This document shows, piece by piece, positions 6,088 through 13,486 of a DNA stretch of 15,052 nucleotides. Below the pieces are notes generated by a model. It was not told the DNA's origin. It did not search any database and saw only the letters and a list, made by a program, of their open reading frames with translations. The position numbers and the translations under genes were made by a program. Within the stretch, counting starts at the first letter, position 1; each line of letters starts with the position of its first letter. Source of the DNA: Thermodesulfovibrionales bacterium. Its GTDB lineage: Bacteria; Nitrospirota; Thermodesulfovibrionia; Thermodesulfovibrionales; SM23-35. The stretch lies in contig JAGVMY010000055.1 in the NCBI GenBank assembly GCA_020053565.1, positions 1 to 15,052 on the forward strand, given 5' to 3'.

Positions 6088-7445
6088 GAATTGTAAATTT
6101 TTTCCAGCTCTTTCATAATGCAGGTTGCAACTGCTTTCGCAAGCAGAGGCGGGACTGCATTACCCACCTGCTTAAACTGCTCTGTACGAGGACCCTCAAA
6201 AAGATAATTGTCTGGAAAGGACTGGCATCTTGCAGCTTCTCTGACAGTAAAGGAGCGACATTGTGATATATCCGGGTGAATATAGTAATGTCCATCTTTA
6301 CATATATGAGACATAATTGTAGATGATGGTTGATACCACCACTGAACTTTGAATCTATCTACGAATTCATCAAGATTACGATGATTCGGAATAAGGTCAG
6401 GTCTTTCATTTCTGAGGTCATTTAAAGTTGCTGCTCCATTACCATTTTTATGATGCTCTATAAAAAATTTGTACCTATCAAGGTCACTCCCCATATGTGT
6501 TCTTGCCTTAAAGTTAATGGTACCTTGCGAATTCTGTCTCATCTTTTGTTGATAGGGAGTTATTGGTTTTCTACTATATTCCCCGAACCAGCGATCATTT
6601 CCTTCTCCGGGTTTTAATGGTGGCAGATCGCCTATTGCATCAGCTACCATGCGTCCCGCATATCGAGGTTCTTTTGCCTTAAGAATTTTTTTGAAGACAT
6701 CTTTAATATCGCTATTATTTGATAGTAAAGACTTTCTATATCCTATAAAAATTACGCGCTTTCTTTTTTGTGGGACACCGTACTTACTACTATCAAGAAA
6801 ATATTCTCTAGGATTCTTAGAATATTCGTCGAAACTCGGTGCAATTTCATAAGATGGGTTTAGGATTCTAAAATCATCCAGCATCTTTGAAAATACCTCC
6901 TGACCTTTTGCTTCAGCAGTAATCAAACCAGGGACATTTTCAAAAACAAAGAAATCTGGTTGTAGATACGCCAGAATTTTAAGATAATACCCGTATAGAA
7001 AATGCCTTTCATCATACTTCATTCTTTCAGGGTCACGTGATCTGCCAACCAGCGAATATGGCTGGCAAGGAGGGCCGCCTGTGACAATATTAAATCTTGA
7101 AGCTCCATGGGATTTCATACTCGATTGAATTTTTTTGATTATCTCGTCAAATTTTGTTTCCCCGAATTTTGCCTGAATTATACCCGAAGAAATCTTCTGG
7201 TAGATTTCAGGAAATTTATCAAATAGATGTTCTTTTGAAATTTCTCCTTTAAGATATTTATGATAAAAGTAATCTTTACCAGTCCTCTTGAGTTCGTGAT
7301 ATAAATGACGTGTGCCCAATGTCTCGCATGCCCATTTATCCATTTCTATCTGAGCAATAACATCAAATCCAGCCTGCACAAATCCTTCGCTCAGCCCTCC
7401 ACAGCCTGCGAAAAGGTCAATAACGTAGTAATTTTTTTCTTGCAT
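6084..7445 (-). CDS. DNA (cytosine-5-)-methyltransferase
   Basis: A 453-residue C5-cytosine DNA methyltransferase using S-adenosylmethionine. Motif I is DLFAGCGGLSEGF (10-22). Motif IV is GGPPCQPYS with catalytic Cys127. Motif VI is ENV (169-171). Motif VIII is QKRKR (226-230). The target-recognition region covers roughly 260-390. The late motifs REAARCQSFPD (402-412) and QVGNAVPP (426-433) complete the set, so the enzyme looks intact. An insertion of roughly 50 residues sits between motifs I and IV. It lies five bases after the DUF6339-like gene and overlaps the glycosylase gene by ATGA. The target sequence cannot be read from the protein. It probably marks self DNA for the GHKL-ATPase system. 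Confidence 0.96.
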   Translation of the reverse strand: MQEKNYYVIDLFAGCGGLSEGFVQAGFDVIAQIEMDKWACETLGTRHLYHELKRTGKDYFYHKYLKGEISKEHLFDKFPEIYQKISSGIIQAKFGETKFDEIIKKIQSSMKSHGASRFNIVTGGPPCQPYSLVGRSRDPERMKYDERHFLYGYYLKILAYLQPDFFVFENVPGLITAEAKGQEVFSKMLDDFRILNPSYEIAPSFDEYSKNPREYFLDSSKYGVPQKRKRVIFIGYRKSLLSNNSDIKDVFKKILKAKEPRYAGRMVADAIGDLPPLKPGEGNDRWFGEYSRKPITPYQQKMRQNSQGTINFKARTHMGSDLDRYKFFIEHHKNGNGAATLNDLRNERPDLIPNHRNLDEFVDRFKVQWWYQPSSTIMSHICKDGHYYIHPDISQCRSFTVREAARCQSFPDNYLFEGPRTEQFKQVGNAVPPLLAKAVATCIMKELEKIYNS

Positions 7446-7450
7446 AGAAT

Positions 7451-8164
7451 TTATCTTATCCAGTCATCAAATTCGTAAGGAAGAAGTTTTATTATTTCGT
7501 CAGCTGTCATAGTAAAGATATCATAAGTCAGTTCCAACTGGTCAATTACTTTTAATAGTCTTCTGTGATTACCTGGTTTGTTTCTGGACTGGGCACCTCG
7601 TTTGGGACGGCTTGAGTTTTCATCCCAGTAAAGTCGGTGCGTTGCTTCAATTAGATTCTTATTTGAGATGATATCCTGTCTGGAAGCAAACTGTTCTATG
7701 AAATCATTATGAAGATGTAATGGATTATAAAGAAAGAGTTTGGAATTTTGAGGTCCATAAAGATAGTAAATATCATACGAAACAGCGATATAATGACGGT
7801 AATATGTCCTATAATCAGAACTACAGATATACCTTGCGGCTTGAAGCACATTTCTGGTCTCGTTTTCAATAGGGCACAACTGGTCAAACCAGAGGTAAGC
7901 AAGCCATGACCATAGATCACTTCTTCCTATTACAGCATTTCGCCCGATACCAGCTTCTTCAAAGCTGCTTTTTAAGTATTCCGCCATCTCTATCCTCGTC
8001 GTAAAAAGTTTTGTTTCGTCAATTTTCATGCGGGGTTGAAATTTGAGAGAGTAAGGCTCGATATTCAAATCCGGCAGAGGTGTCTGTGGATATTCTTTGA
8101 CAGTTTGGATATGCATTCTAAATCTTTCAAGACCCTCTTCATAAAAAAATCTCAGATAGATCAT
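7451..8164 (-). CDS. DUF6339-like protein of the GHKL/methyltransferase operon
   Basis: A 237-residue soluble protein. From memory it resembles the uncharacterised family labelled DUF6339, found beside C5 methyltransferases and GHKL ATPases; this needs a profile search. Visible features are an aromatic-rich middle (SDLWSWLAYLWFDQLCP, and a YYRHY segment), the segment ATHRLYWDENSSRPKRGAQS, and an acidic-hydrophobic C-terminus ending LPYEFDDWIR. No nuclease, helicase or methylase motif is seen. The frame is open up to an ATG at 8206. The ATG at 8164 is preferred because it forms an ATGA overlap with the upstream stop and has GGGGAGA seven bases before it. Confidence 0.7.
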   Translation of the reverse strand: MIYLRFFYEEGLERFRMHIQTVKEYPQTPLPDLNIEPYSLKFQPRMKIDETKLFTTRIEMAEYLKSSFEEAGIGRNAVIGRSDLWSWLAYLWFDQLCPIENETRNVLQAARYICSSDYRTYYRHYIAVSYDIYYLYGPQNSKLFLYNPLHLHNDFIEQFASRQDIISNKNLIEATHRLYWDENSSRPKRGAQSRNKPGNHRRLLKVIDQLELTYDIFTMTADEIIKLLPYEFDDWIR

Positions 8165-8949
8165 CTTTCTATCTCCCCGCTCATCCGCTTTATAAACTTC
8201 CGCCATTCATTTCTTGAGGCAGAAAATTCTTCAACTACTTTATTAATCCATTCCCTTGTAGCATCGCTCTCAAAATCATCCTCCCGCCAATTCAGATTCT
8301 CCGGAGGACCTTCACCGGGAAGTACTCTTCTTGAGAAATCAAGCCAGTCCCCATGCCATTCTATAGATGGATCGGAGGGTGATTCAACACCATCTACAAA
8401 AATCATATGCGTTAGAACTTCTCTGATTACGGCCGGATAAACATACATAATAAATTGCGGATCGGATTTTACGATTGTTTCGATGTTCGGAATATTTCTG
8501 TTAATAGCGAGGCAAGGTGAACCACCATCACCTTCAAAGTCAACCCGCCATATTTGCTGCCCAAGATCAATAAAATCTACAGGGAGAATGGATTTTGTAT
8601 CCATATCTGATAACGGTCTAATCCTGTCTGCATGCGCGAGAATGAGGCCATGCTGACCGGATTCATCCACTATAAGAATCCGAAACTTTAGGTTCTCAGG
8701 GTAAGCAAACCCGGCAAGTCCTGTATCACGGGGAGGGACAATATTCGCTGCTGTTCCGAAATCATAGCGCTTTACCTCTGTCTTGTGATATGCATTTATA
8801 TAAACCTTTGTGTCAGGAGAGAAATTAAAACCATCAAGGTTTATATTTGCACTGAATGACCGCACAGAATTATTATCTTTATTCCATATTATGGATATTT
8901 TCTCCCTGGGGATTTTCCTTCTGCCAGTATAATTAATCCTGCGTTTCAA
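8161..8949 (-). CDS. Conserved-looking unknown protein between GHKL ATPase and DUF6339-like genes
   Basis: A 262-residue protein of unknown function. The N-terminus is basic (KRRINYTGRRKIPREK). The body to about residue 150 looks beta-rich. A helical region around 165-185 follows, and the C-terminal part is rich in Trp and acidic residues (IEWHGDWLDFSRR, then NLNWREDDFES). No convincing PD-(D/E)xK, HNH or helicase motif is visible. The start is TTG (8949-8947), supported by an excellent AAAGGAGG site just before it. It lies inside the last 17 bases of the GHKL gene, so the two are translationally coupled and probably work together. It is a candidate for the missing effector or DNA-contacting subunit. 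Confidence 0.7.
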   Translation of the reverse strand: MKRRINYTGRRKIPREKISIIWNKDNNSVRSFSANINLDGFNFSPDTKVYINAYHKTEVKRYDFGTAANIVPPRDTGLAGFAYPENLKFRILIVDESGQHGLILAHADRIRPLSDMDTKSILPVDFIDLGQQIWRVDFEGDGGSPCLAINRNIPNIETIVKSDPQFIMYVYPAVIREVLTHMIFVDGVESPSDPSIEWHGDWLDFSRRVLPGEGPPENLNWREDDFESDATREWINKVVEEFSASRNEWRKFIKRMSGEIER

Positions 8950-10786
8950 TCTTTTCCTCCTTTACACTGACAATGAGGTCTCTATGCACATCAAATCCTG
9001 TCACTTTCAGATTGAAATTGTTATCCTTCAACTCAATCATGAGTATATTTCTTTGTCTGTTCATTATTGTACATCCTGTTGAATCAATGATTATGGAGCC
9101 GGACGAGAGATCAAAGTCGTGAGGCTCATACCGTTTAAATGGGTTGCCTTTTCTGACATCGTAAGCCATCGTTATTCTTGAACGTATTGGAAATACAATA
9201 TCAGCCCTTTCAGAATTTAAAGCTACCACAAATCCTCCTTCAATTTTTTCAACCGCAAACATAGGAGGTTTTCGGTCTTTAATAACAATTATTGGTTTTT
9301 TTGTTTTCTTGGTGTCATCTTCCTCTTCCTCCTCTACTCTTTCAGCAGGAATAAAAAATATTTCCTTTAAAAGATCTTTCTGTCGTTCCTGAGGAGGTTG
9401 ATCAAGGATTGAAACAATTTTGCTCATGCTTCTTTTAATAAACCGAAGATTTTTTGTGGCATCCTCATATTTTTCTTTAAATCCTTCGGTACCCTCTTCC
9501 CATTTGGTATGAGCCGGATTCTCGCAATCTCCAAGAAATTCGGTGACCGGCGTATCCTCTGCTATTAATATTCCACGAACTGGTCGACTCTTCATTTCGC
9601 TGATTTCAGGAATTGTTATGCCAGAACGAATATAAAATTCCTCTGCCTGTTTTAATTGTGGATATCTTCTGAGGTATACTTTAAAAAAAGTGGAAGATCG
9701 GCTTCCATTGATAACCTTTTTTATCATAACAGGCACTTTGAACAATAATGTATTTCCTGCGCTGAACGTGCTTCTCAGAGTTTCAAGTCTGTTACCGAAA
9801 GAATTTTCCGTAATATCATGCATCCCCTCTGTTATCACAAGCTTATTCGTTTCAGTAATATGCATTGAATCGCTTATGAATTGTAATAATTCCGAAACAC
9901 CAACATCTTCCCAAGATGTACCTTCCCATTCAAGGGTATTTGCAATTTTTACTAAACTGTTAGAACCTAAATGTTCCTCTATCCCAGAAGATGTTACTAT
10001 ATCAACTTCAAGAATACCCTTCATAATCGCATAAAAATAATGAATGATAACTGACCGCATTATCGCAAGATCTGTTACCTCGTCATCTGGCATAGGAATA
10101 ACAAGAGAAAGACCGGATTTATCTTCTCTGTCGATCGAAAATTTCTCTTTGAAAATCTGGATGATGCTACTATCTTCAAAAGGTTTAGAATCTTCCCTTG
10201 GCTTGTAATACCCATAATATTGGTAGCGTGTTTCATTTATGCTATGTGTTTTAAGCAGAGCCTTTCCCATCAATAATTCGCGTGAGTCGTCCTGCCTTAA
10301 TGTCATTCCGAAGAATAATCTTAGTTTTGAAGCCATATGAAATGTGGTTTTTCCTAGTCCCCACCGACCTGCTTCGCGCCCCCTTTTCCCTGACATTCCT
10401 TCCCGCCACCAGAAATCGAAAAAGTTGTTTCCTTTTTCAGGTCTGCTGCCGTCTTCGCCGGTAGCCCCATCAAGACCTGTAGTACCAAAATCTTCAATAG
10501 TAATGAACTTGATGCGATTCGATCTACCGTAATCTTTCGGCAGAAAATTACAGGCAACGAGATGATGTTCTAGTTCATTGCTAAAATAATTTCTCGCATT
10601 TCTTTTTTCAACATAACCTATGTAAAATCTTATGGAAACAGGGCGATTCCCGCTTTTTTTAGCATCAAGTGAATTCTGTATGACTTCTCTAACAAGTGCT
10701 TCTGCCGGATTTTTGAGACGGAAAAATTCAGGCTCGTGCGGGTCCCGTTCAGGTTCTCCGGGTTCCAGCTTTTTAAATTGCCACAT
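8933..10786 (-). CDS. GHKL (MORC/MutL-like) ATPase of a predicted restriction or defence system
   Basis: A 617-residue protein with an N-terminal GHKL ATPase domain. The N-box is REVIQNSLDA (E34, N38, D41). The second motif is IEDFGTTGLDG (D99, G101). The G-rich lid is GRWGLGKTT (140-148). A charged linker containing EEEEEDD and KKTKK (about 460-475) leads to a C-terminal beta-rich domain. GHKL ATPases such as MutL, gyrase and MORC dimerise on ATP and clamp or remodel DNA. Iyer, Abhiman and Aravind described prokaryotic MORC-related ATPases in restriction-modification neighbourhoods, and this gene fits that group. It is not a histidine kinase: there is no phospho-acceptor or membrane segment. 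The start has AAAGGAGA before it, 12 bases after the preceding gene. Confidence 0.85.
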   Translation of the reverse strand: MWQFKKLEPGEPERDPHEPEFFRLKNPAEALVREVIQNSLDAKKSGNRPVSIRFYIGYVEKRNARNYFSNELEHHLVACNFLPKDYGRSNRIKFITIEDFGTTGLDGATGEDGSRPEKGNNFFDFWWREGMSGKRGREAGRWGLGKTTFHMASKLRLFFGMTLRQDDSRELLMGKALLKTHSINETRYQYYGYYKPREDSKPFEDSSIIQIFKEKFSIDREDKSGLSLVIPMPDDEVTDLAIMRSVIIHYFYAIMKGILEVDIVTSSGIEEHLGSNSLVKIANTLEWEGTSWEDVGVSELLQFISDSMHITETNKLVITEGMHDITENSFGNRLETLRSTFSAGNTLLFKVPVMIKKVINGSRSSTFFKVYLRRYPQLKQAEEFYIRSGITIPEISEMKSRPVRGILIAEDTPVTEFLGDCENPAHTKWEEGTEGFKEKYEDATKNLRFIKRSMSKIVSILDQPPQERQKDLLKEIFFIPAERVEEEEEDDTKKTKKPIIVIKDRKPPMFAVEKIEGGFVVALNSERADIVFPIRSRITMAYDVRKGNPFKRYEPHDFDLSSGSIIIDSTGCTIMNRQRNILMIELKDNNFNLKVTGFDVHRDLIVSVKEEKIETQD

Positions 10787-10798
10787 AATTTCTCCTTT

Positions 10799-11017
10799 TC
10801 ACAACTTAAACCTCTCTCTTCTCCCTCCCAGAAACTTCGCTTTTGTTAATTTTAATTGCTTATCGATTTCTGAGAAAATCTTATTAACCTCATCCTCTGT
10901 ATATTCATAAGAGCTCTTATTTGAACAATTTCCAAGTATCCTGATTTTCTCAAGAATCTCGTTTGTTCTCTTTGAAGCAACTCTTTTAAACCGCTCATGT
11001 CTGCTTTCCTGTTCCAT
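10799..11017 (-). CDS. Small charged protein leading the defence operon
   Basis: A 72-residue, highly charged, mostly helical protein. It contains RHERFKRVASKRTNEILEKI (residues 6-25), then LGNCSNKSSYEYTEDEV (28-44) and a basic C-terminus ending RFKL. From memory, small proteins with this R..ERF..VA..RTN and LGNCSN..YEY pattern recur in accessory and plasmid DNA, but no function is established. The start has GGAGG close before the ATG. It is the first gene after the operon promoter and lies 12 bases before the GHKL ATPase, so it is made with the system and may be a regulator or accessory subunit. Confidence 0.75.
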   Translation of the reverse strand: MEQESRHERFKRVASKRTNEILEKIRILGNCSNKSSYEYTEDEVNKIFSEIDKQLKLTKAKFLGGRRERFKL

Positions 11018-11046
11018 AAACCTCCAAATAGTAAAATTATGTTTCT

Positions 11047-11076
11047 AAAATAGCATGAATAATATATAAATGTCAA
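11047..11076 (-). promoter_or_regulatory. Promoter of the seven-gene defence operon
   Basis: On the minus strand a perfect TTGACA (11076-11071) is followed, after 18 bp, by TATTTT (11052-11047), which has an extended -10 TGC directly in front. Transcription would begin about 25 bases before the start codon of the 72-residue gene. The surrounding 11041-11160 region is very AT-rich and holds no gene. Confidence 0.6.
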
Positions 11077-11123
11077 GTAAATAATTAGACTATTTATATA
11101 ATTGATTAGGAAATAAAAACGGC

Positions 11124-11158
11124 CTAATTTTATAAGTCCATAAATATTATATAATTAG
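11124..11158. repeat. AT-rich inverted repeat between operon promoter and TA pair
   Basis: Arms at 11124-11135 (CTAATTTTATAA) and 11147-11158 pair at 11 of 12 positions around an 11-nt loop. On the minus strand a T-run follows four bases later. It could be a weak terminator for the DUF2283 gene upstream or a regulator-binding site for the operon promoter. Confidence 0.35.
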
Positions 11159-11230
11159 TAAGGAGTTTAGGCAGCGTAGGCTTAAAGGCAGGAGTGTTTT
11201 TTGGTGAGCTTGGTTTTCTTCATTCAACCA

Positions 11231-11437
11231 CTATCTTGTTCCAGCCAGAGATACCTCGATGGGATGGTCTTTGAGAGAACTTACTTTGAGTATCGAGAAT
11301 CCGATAACATTGCCTTCCATATCAACCTTTTCCATTATCTGGTCAGATTCTGTCTCTTTAAAATACCCTTCCCTTTTTTCAAATATAACCTCAAGGTAAT
11401 CACCCTCAGGATCGTACCAGACTTTTACTTTTTCCAT
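11231..11437 (-). CDS. DUF2283 family protein (probable antitoxin)
   Basis: A 68-residue DUF2283 protein. The family pattern is clear: YDPEGDYLEVIFE near the N-terminus (residues 8-20), then an acidic centre, VDMEGNVIGFSIL (38-50), and a short tail. DUF2283 proteins are small, acidic and beta-rich, and are commonly encoded beside DUF4258- or RelE/BrnT-like toxins. An antitoxin role is inferred from that context. It starts inside the preceding gene (13-base overlap), with AAAGGAG eight bases before the ATG, so it is translated with its partner. The gene order is toxin first, antitoxin second. Confidence 0.85.
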   Translation of the reverse strand: MEKVKVWYDPEGDYLEVIFEKREGYFKETESDQIMEKVDMEGNVIGFSILKVSSLKDHPIEVSLAGTR

Positions 11438-11730
11438 ATTACATCTCCTTTTTTGATGCTATCTGTGAAATAAGCTGTTATCACAAAGGCATCTTTTTCT
11501 TTGTATTTTACAACAATGCACAGATATTTATCCCCAACGGAAAGCCCTGAATAGTGCTTGTAATAAAGCCTTGCTTCCACATCACTTTTTGACTGAATAA
11601 CAATATCCGGACTTGCAAGAGTCTCATTCATTTTTTCTGTATGTATGACTATCTCGGGATGCTCCCTTATATGGCTAAGTCTCTCATCAGTCAGCCGGAT
11701 GATGTTTCCTGCATAATCAGTCAGATTCAT
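11425..11730 (-). CDS. Putative RNase toxin, DUF4258/BECR-like
   Basis: A 101-residue protein with the pattern of small toxin-like proteins annotated as DUF4258 or phage Barnase-EndoU-ColicinE5/RelE-like (PBECR) domains: RLTDERLSHIREHPEI (residues 12-27), KYLCIVVKYKE in the middle, and AFVITAYFTD near the end followed by a basic KKGDVIWKK tail. His22 and the T-A-Y segment are the likely active-site positions by analogy. It is paired with a DUF2283 protein through a 13-base overlap. The ATG at 11730 is the first in frame after a stop. The exact family is uncertain. A short open frame upstream ends inside its start codon. Confidence 0.7.
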   Translation of the reverse strand: MNLTDYAGNIIRLTDERLSHIREHPEIVIHTEKMNETLASPDIVIQSKSDVEARLYYKHYSGLSVGDKYLCIVVKYKEKDAFVITAYFTDSIKKGDVIWKK

Positions 11731-11828
11731 TCATCTTTTCCCTTTATCACCTGACTCACAATCCTTCTTGCAATTTCAAAGGCTGTAACTTCATGACTAA
11801 TTTTATACCATTGAATGTATCTGGTCAA
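11727..11828 (-). CDS. Possible 33-codon ORF coupled to the toxin gene
   Basis: A short frame from TTG (11828) to TGA (11729-11727) would encode 33 residues containing SHEVTAFEIARRIVSQVIKG, an amphipathic, protein-like stretch. Its stop overlaps the toxin start as ATGA, the same arrangement used elsewhere in this window. The frame is closed by a stop three codons upstream, and there is no good ribosome-binding site. It may therefore be a leader peptide, a truncated gene or chance. Confidence 0.25.
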   Translation of the reverse strand: MTRYIQWYKISHEVTAFEIARRIVSQVIKGKDE

Positions 11829-11880
11829 CAGTCATGATACCCTGTCAAACCTCTTTCCAAAAGCGATAAAAAACGAGTGC

Positions 11881-11909
11881 TTGATTTCCTAACCCCTATC
11901 CTTTATCCT
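11881..11909 (+). promoter_or_regulatory. Candidate promoter for nadB
   Basis: TTGATT (11881-11886) and TATCCT (11904-11909) are 17 bp apart. A start point a few bases later would leave almost no 5' leader before the ATG at 11921, which fits the absence of any Shine-Dalgarno sequence there. Confidence 0.35.
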
Positions 11910-11920
11910 TCATACATAGT

Positions 11921-13486
11921 ATGGAAAAAGTAAAAACAGACTTTCTCATCATAGGGAGTGGTGTTGCAGGTCTCAGGGCTGCGATAGAGCTTGCACCTTT
12001 TGGCAAGGTAATTGTGGTGACGAAGGATATTCCGACAGAGAGCAGTACAGAGTATGCTCAGGGAGGTGTTGCAGTTGCTCTGAGTGATGAAGACGAGGTT
12101 GGCATCCATTTTGAAGACACAATCAAGGCAGGGGATGGTCTCTGTAGAGAAGAGGCAGTAAAGGTTCTTGTTGAGGAAGGGCCACCGAGAATCCTCGAGC
12201 TTATCGAGTGGGGAGCGGAGTTTGACAAAGAAGGCACAAAGCTATCCTTTACCTTAGAGGCAGCTCATTCAAGACGGAGGATATTACATGCACAGGGTGA
12301 TTCTACAGGCAGGGAATTGGAAAGGGTTCTGATAAATAAAGTGAAATCTCTTAAAAAAGTCCAGAGGTTTCAATTCTGTGCAGCAATTGATCTGATTGTT
12401 GATGACGGCAGATGTAACGGAGCATATGTGTTAAAGAACACAGATATAATTGCTATTTTTTCAAGGGCTACAGTGCTCGCCACAGGTGGGGCAGGACGGG
12501 TATTTTCGAGGACAACAAACCCTGCGGTGGTAACCGGAGACGGAATGGCTATTGGATACAGGGCAGGTGCGATTCTTGAGGATATGGAGTTTGTACAGTT
12601 TCATCCGACAGTGCTCTTTGCCTCTTCTTCTCCGCAGTTTTTGTTAAGCGAGGCAATGAGAGGTGAGGGAGCAATTTTGAGGAATGTATTCAAAGAACCC
12701 TTTATAAAAAACTATCATCCTGACGCAGAGCTTGCGCCAAGAGATGTGGTTTCAAGGGCAATTATATCAGAGATGGTAAAGACCAGGAGTAACCACGTTT
12801 ACTTAGACCTTACCCATATGGATGGCAATTTTGTGAAGAAGAGATTTCCAAGAATTTATACCACATGTCTTCAATATGATGTGAACATAATAAAAGATTT
12901 AATACCCGTCTCACCCGCAGCTCACTATCTGATGGGTGGTGTAAAAACAGATCTTAATGGTTCGACAAATATAAAGGGTTTGTATGCAGCAGGTGAGGTT
13001 GCATGCACAGGAGTGCATGGTGCAAACAGGCTTGCATCTAATAGTCTACTCGAAGGTCTCGTGTTCGGTGCAAGGGCAGGCAAAGCAGCCGTAAACTCTC
13101 CGATTCATACTGAACCATTTGCATTGGAGAGTAAGGCGATATCCATTCACCCTTCGCTTCATGACCATGAGGAGATAAGGCATGCATTGAAAAAAATAAT
13201 GTGGGAAAAGGTTGGCATCATCAGATGTGAAGAGTCTCTTAAGGATGCACAGGAAAAACTTGCTGAATGGTCATATATCCTTAATAAGACCTTCTCGACA
13301 AGACGCGGACTCGAACTGAAAAATATGCTCACCGTAGCGATACTCATCATAGAGGCAGCCCTCCTGAGAAAGGGGAGCGTGGGTGCACACTACAGGTCTG
13401 ATCATCCTGAAAGAGGTGAAGGATGGCAGAGGCATATACTATTAAAAAAGGACGATAAAGAAGTAAAATTTGAGTATGTTGAGTAA
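11921..13486 (+). CDS. nadB: L-aspartate oxidase
   Basis: A 521-residue flavoprotein of the succinate dehydrogenase/fumarate reductase flavoprotein family. It oxidises L-aspartate to iminoaspartate, the first step of de novo NAD synthesis, and passes it to NadA. The FAD-binding GSGVAGLRAA is at residues 12-21. STEYAQGGVAVAL (42-54), HSRRRILHAQGDSTG (116-130), the EFVQFHPTVL segment and the ANRLASNSLLEGLVFG motif are typical of NadB. The length is normal. No nadA or nadC is present here. The ATG has no purine-rich ribosome-binding site before it. The 3' end overlaps pyk, so the two are cotranscribed. Confidence 0.94.
   Translation: MEKVKTDFLIIGSGVAGLRAAIELAPFGKVIVVTKDIPTESSTEYAQGGVAVALSDEDEVGIHFEDTIKAGDGLCREEAVKVLVEEGPPRILELIEWGAEFDKEGTKLSFTLEAAHSRRRILHAQGDSTGRELERVLINKVKSLKKVQRFQFCAAIDLIVDDGRCNGAYVLKNTDIIAIFSRATVLATGGAGRVFSRTTNPAVVTGDGMAIGYRAGAILEDMEFVQFHPTVLFASSSPQFLLSEAMRGEGAILRNVFKEPFIKNYHPDAELAPRDVVSRAIISEMVKTRSNHVYLDLTHMDGNFVKKRFPRIYTTCLQYDVNIIKDLIPVSPAAHYLMGGVKTDLNGSTNIKGLYAAGEVACTGVHGANRLASNSLLEGLVFGARAGKAAVNSPIHTEPFALESKAISIHPSLHDHEEIRHALKKIMWEKVGIIRCEESLKDAQEKLAEWSYILNKTFSTRRGLELKNMLTVAILIIEAALLRKGSVGAHYRSDHPERGEGWQRHILLKKDDKEVKFEYVE

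Noticed and set aside
8165..8206. Upstream ATG at 8206 for the DUF6339-like gene
   Set aside because: It would overlap the preceding gene by 46 bases; the ATG at 8164 gives an ATGA overlap with a good ribosome-binding site.
5027..8949. A hidden PD-(D/E)xK, HNH, Vsr or Z1 helicase domain in the unassigned operon proteins
   Set aside because: I read the 127-, 237- and 262-residue proteins for these motifs and found no convincing arrangement; a diverged nuclease cannot be excluded without a profile search.
9690..10034. Plus-strand open frame of about 114 codons opposite the GHKL gene
   Set aside because: It is antisense to a clearly conserved protein-coding gene, has low-complexity composition and no ribosome-binding site.
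8933..10786. Annotation as a sensor histidine kinase
   Set aside because: Only the GHKL ATPase fold is shared; there is no HisKA phospho-acceptor region, membrane segment or sensor domain, and the ATPase domain is at the N-terminus.
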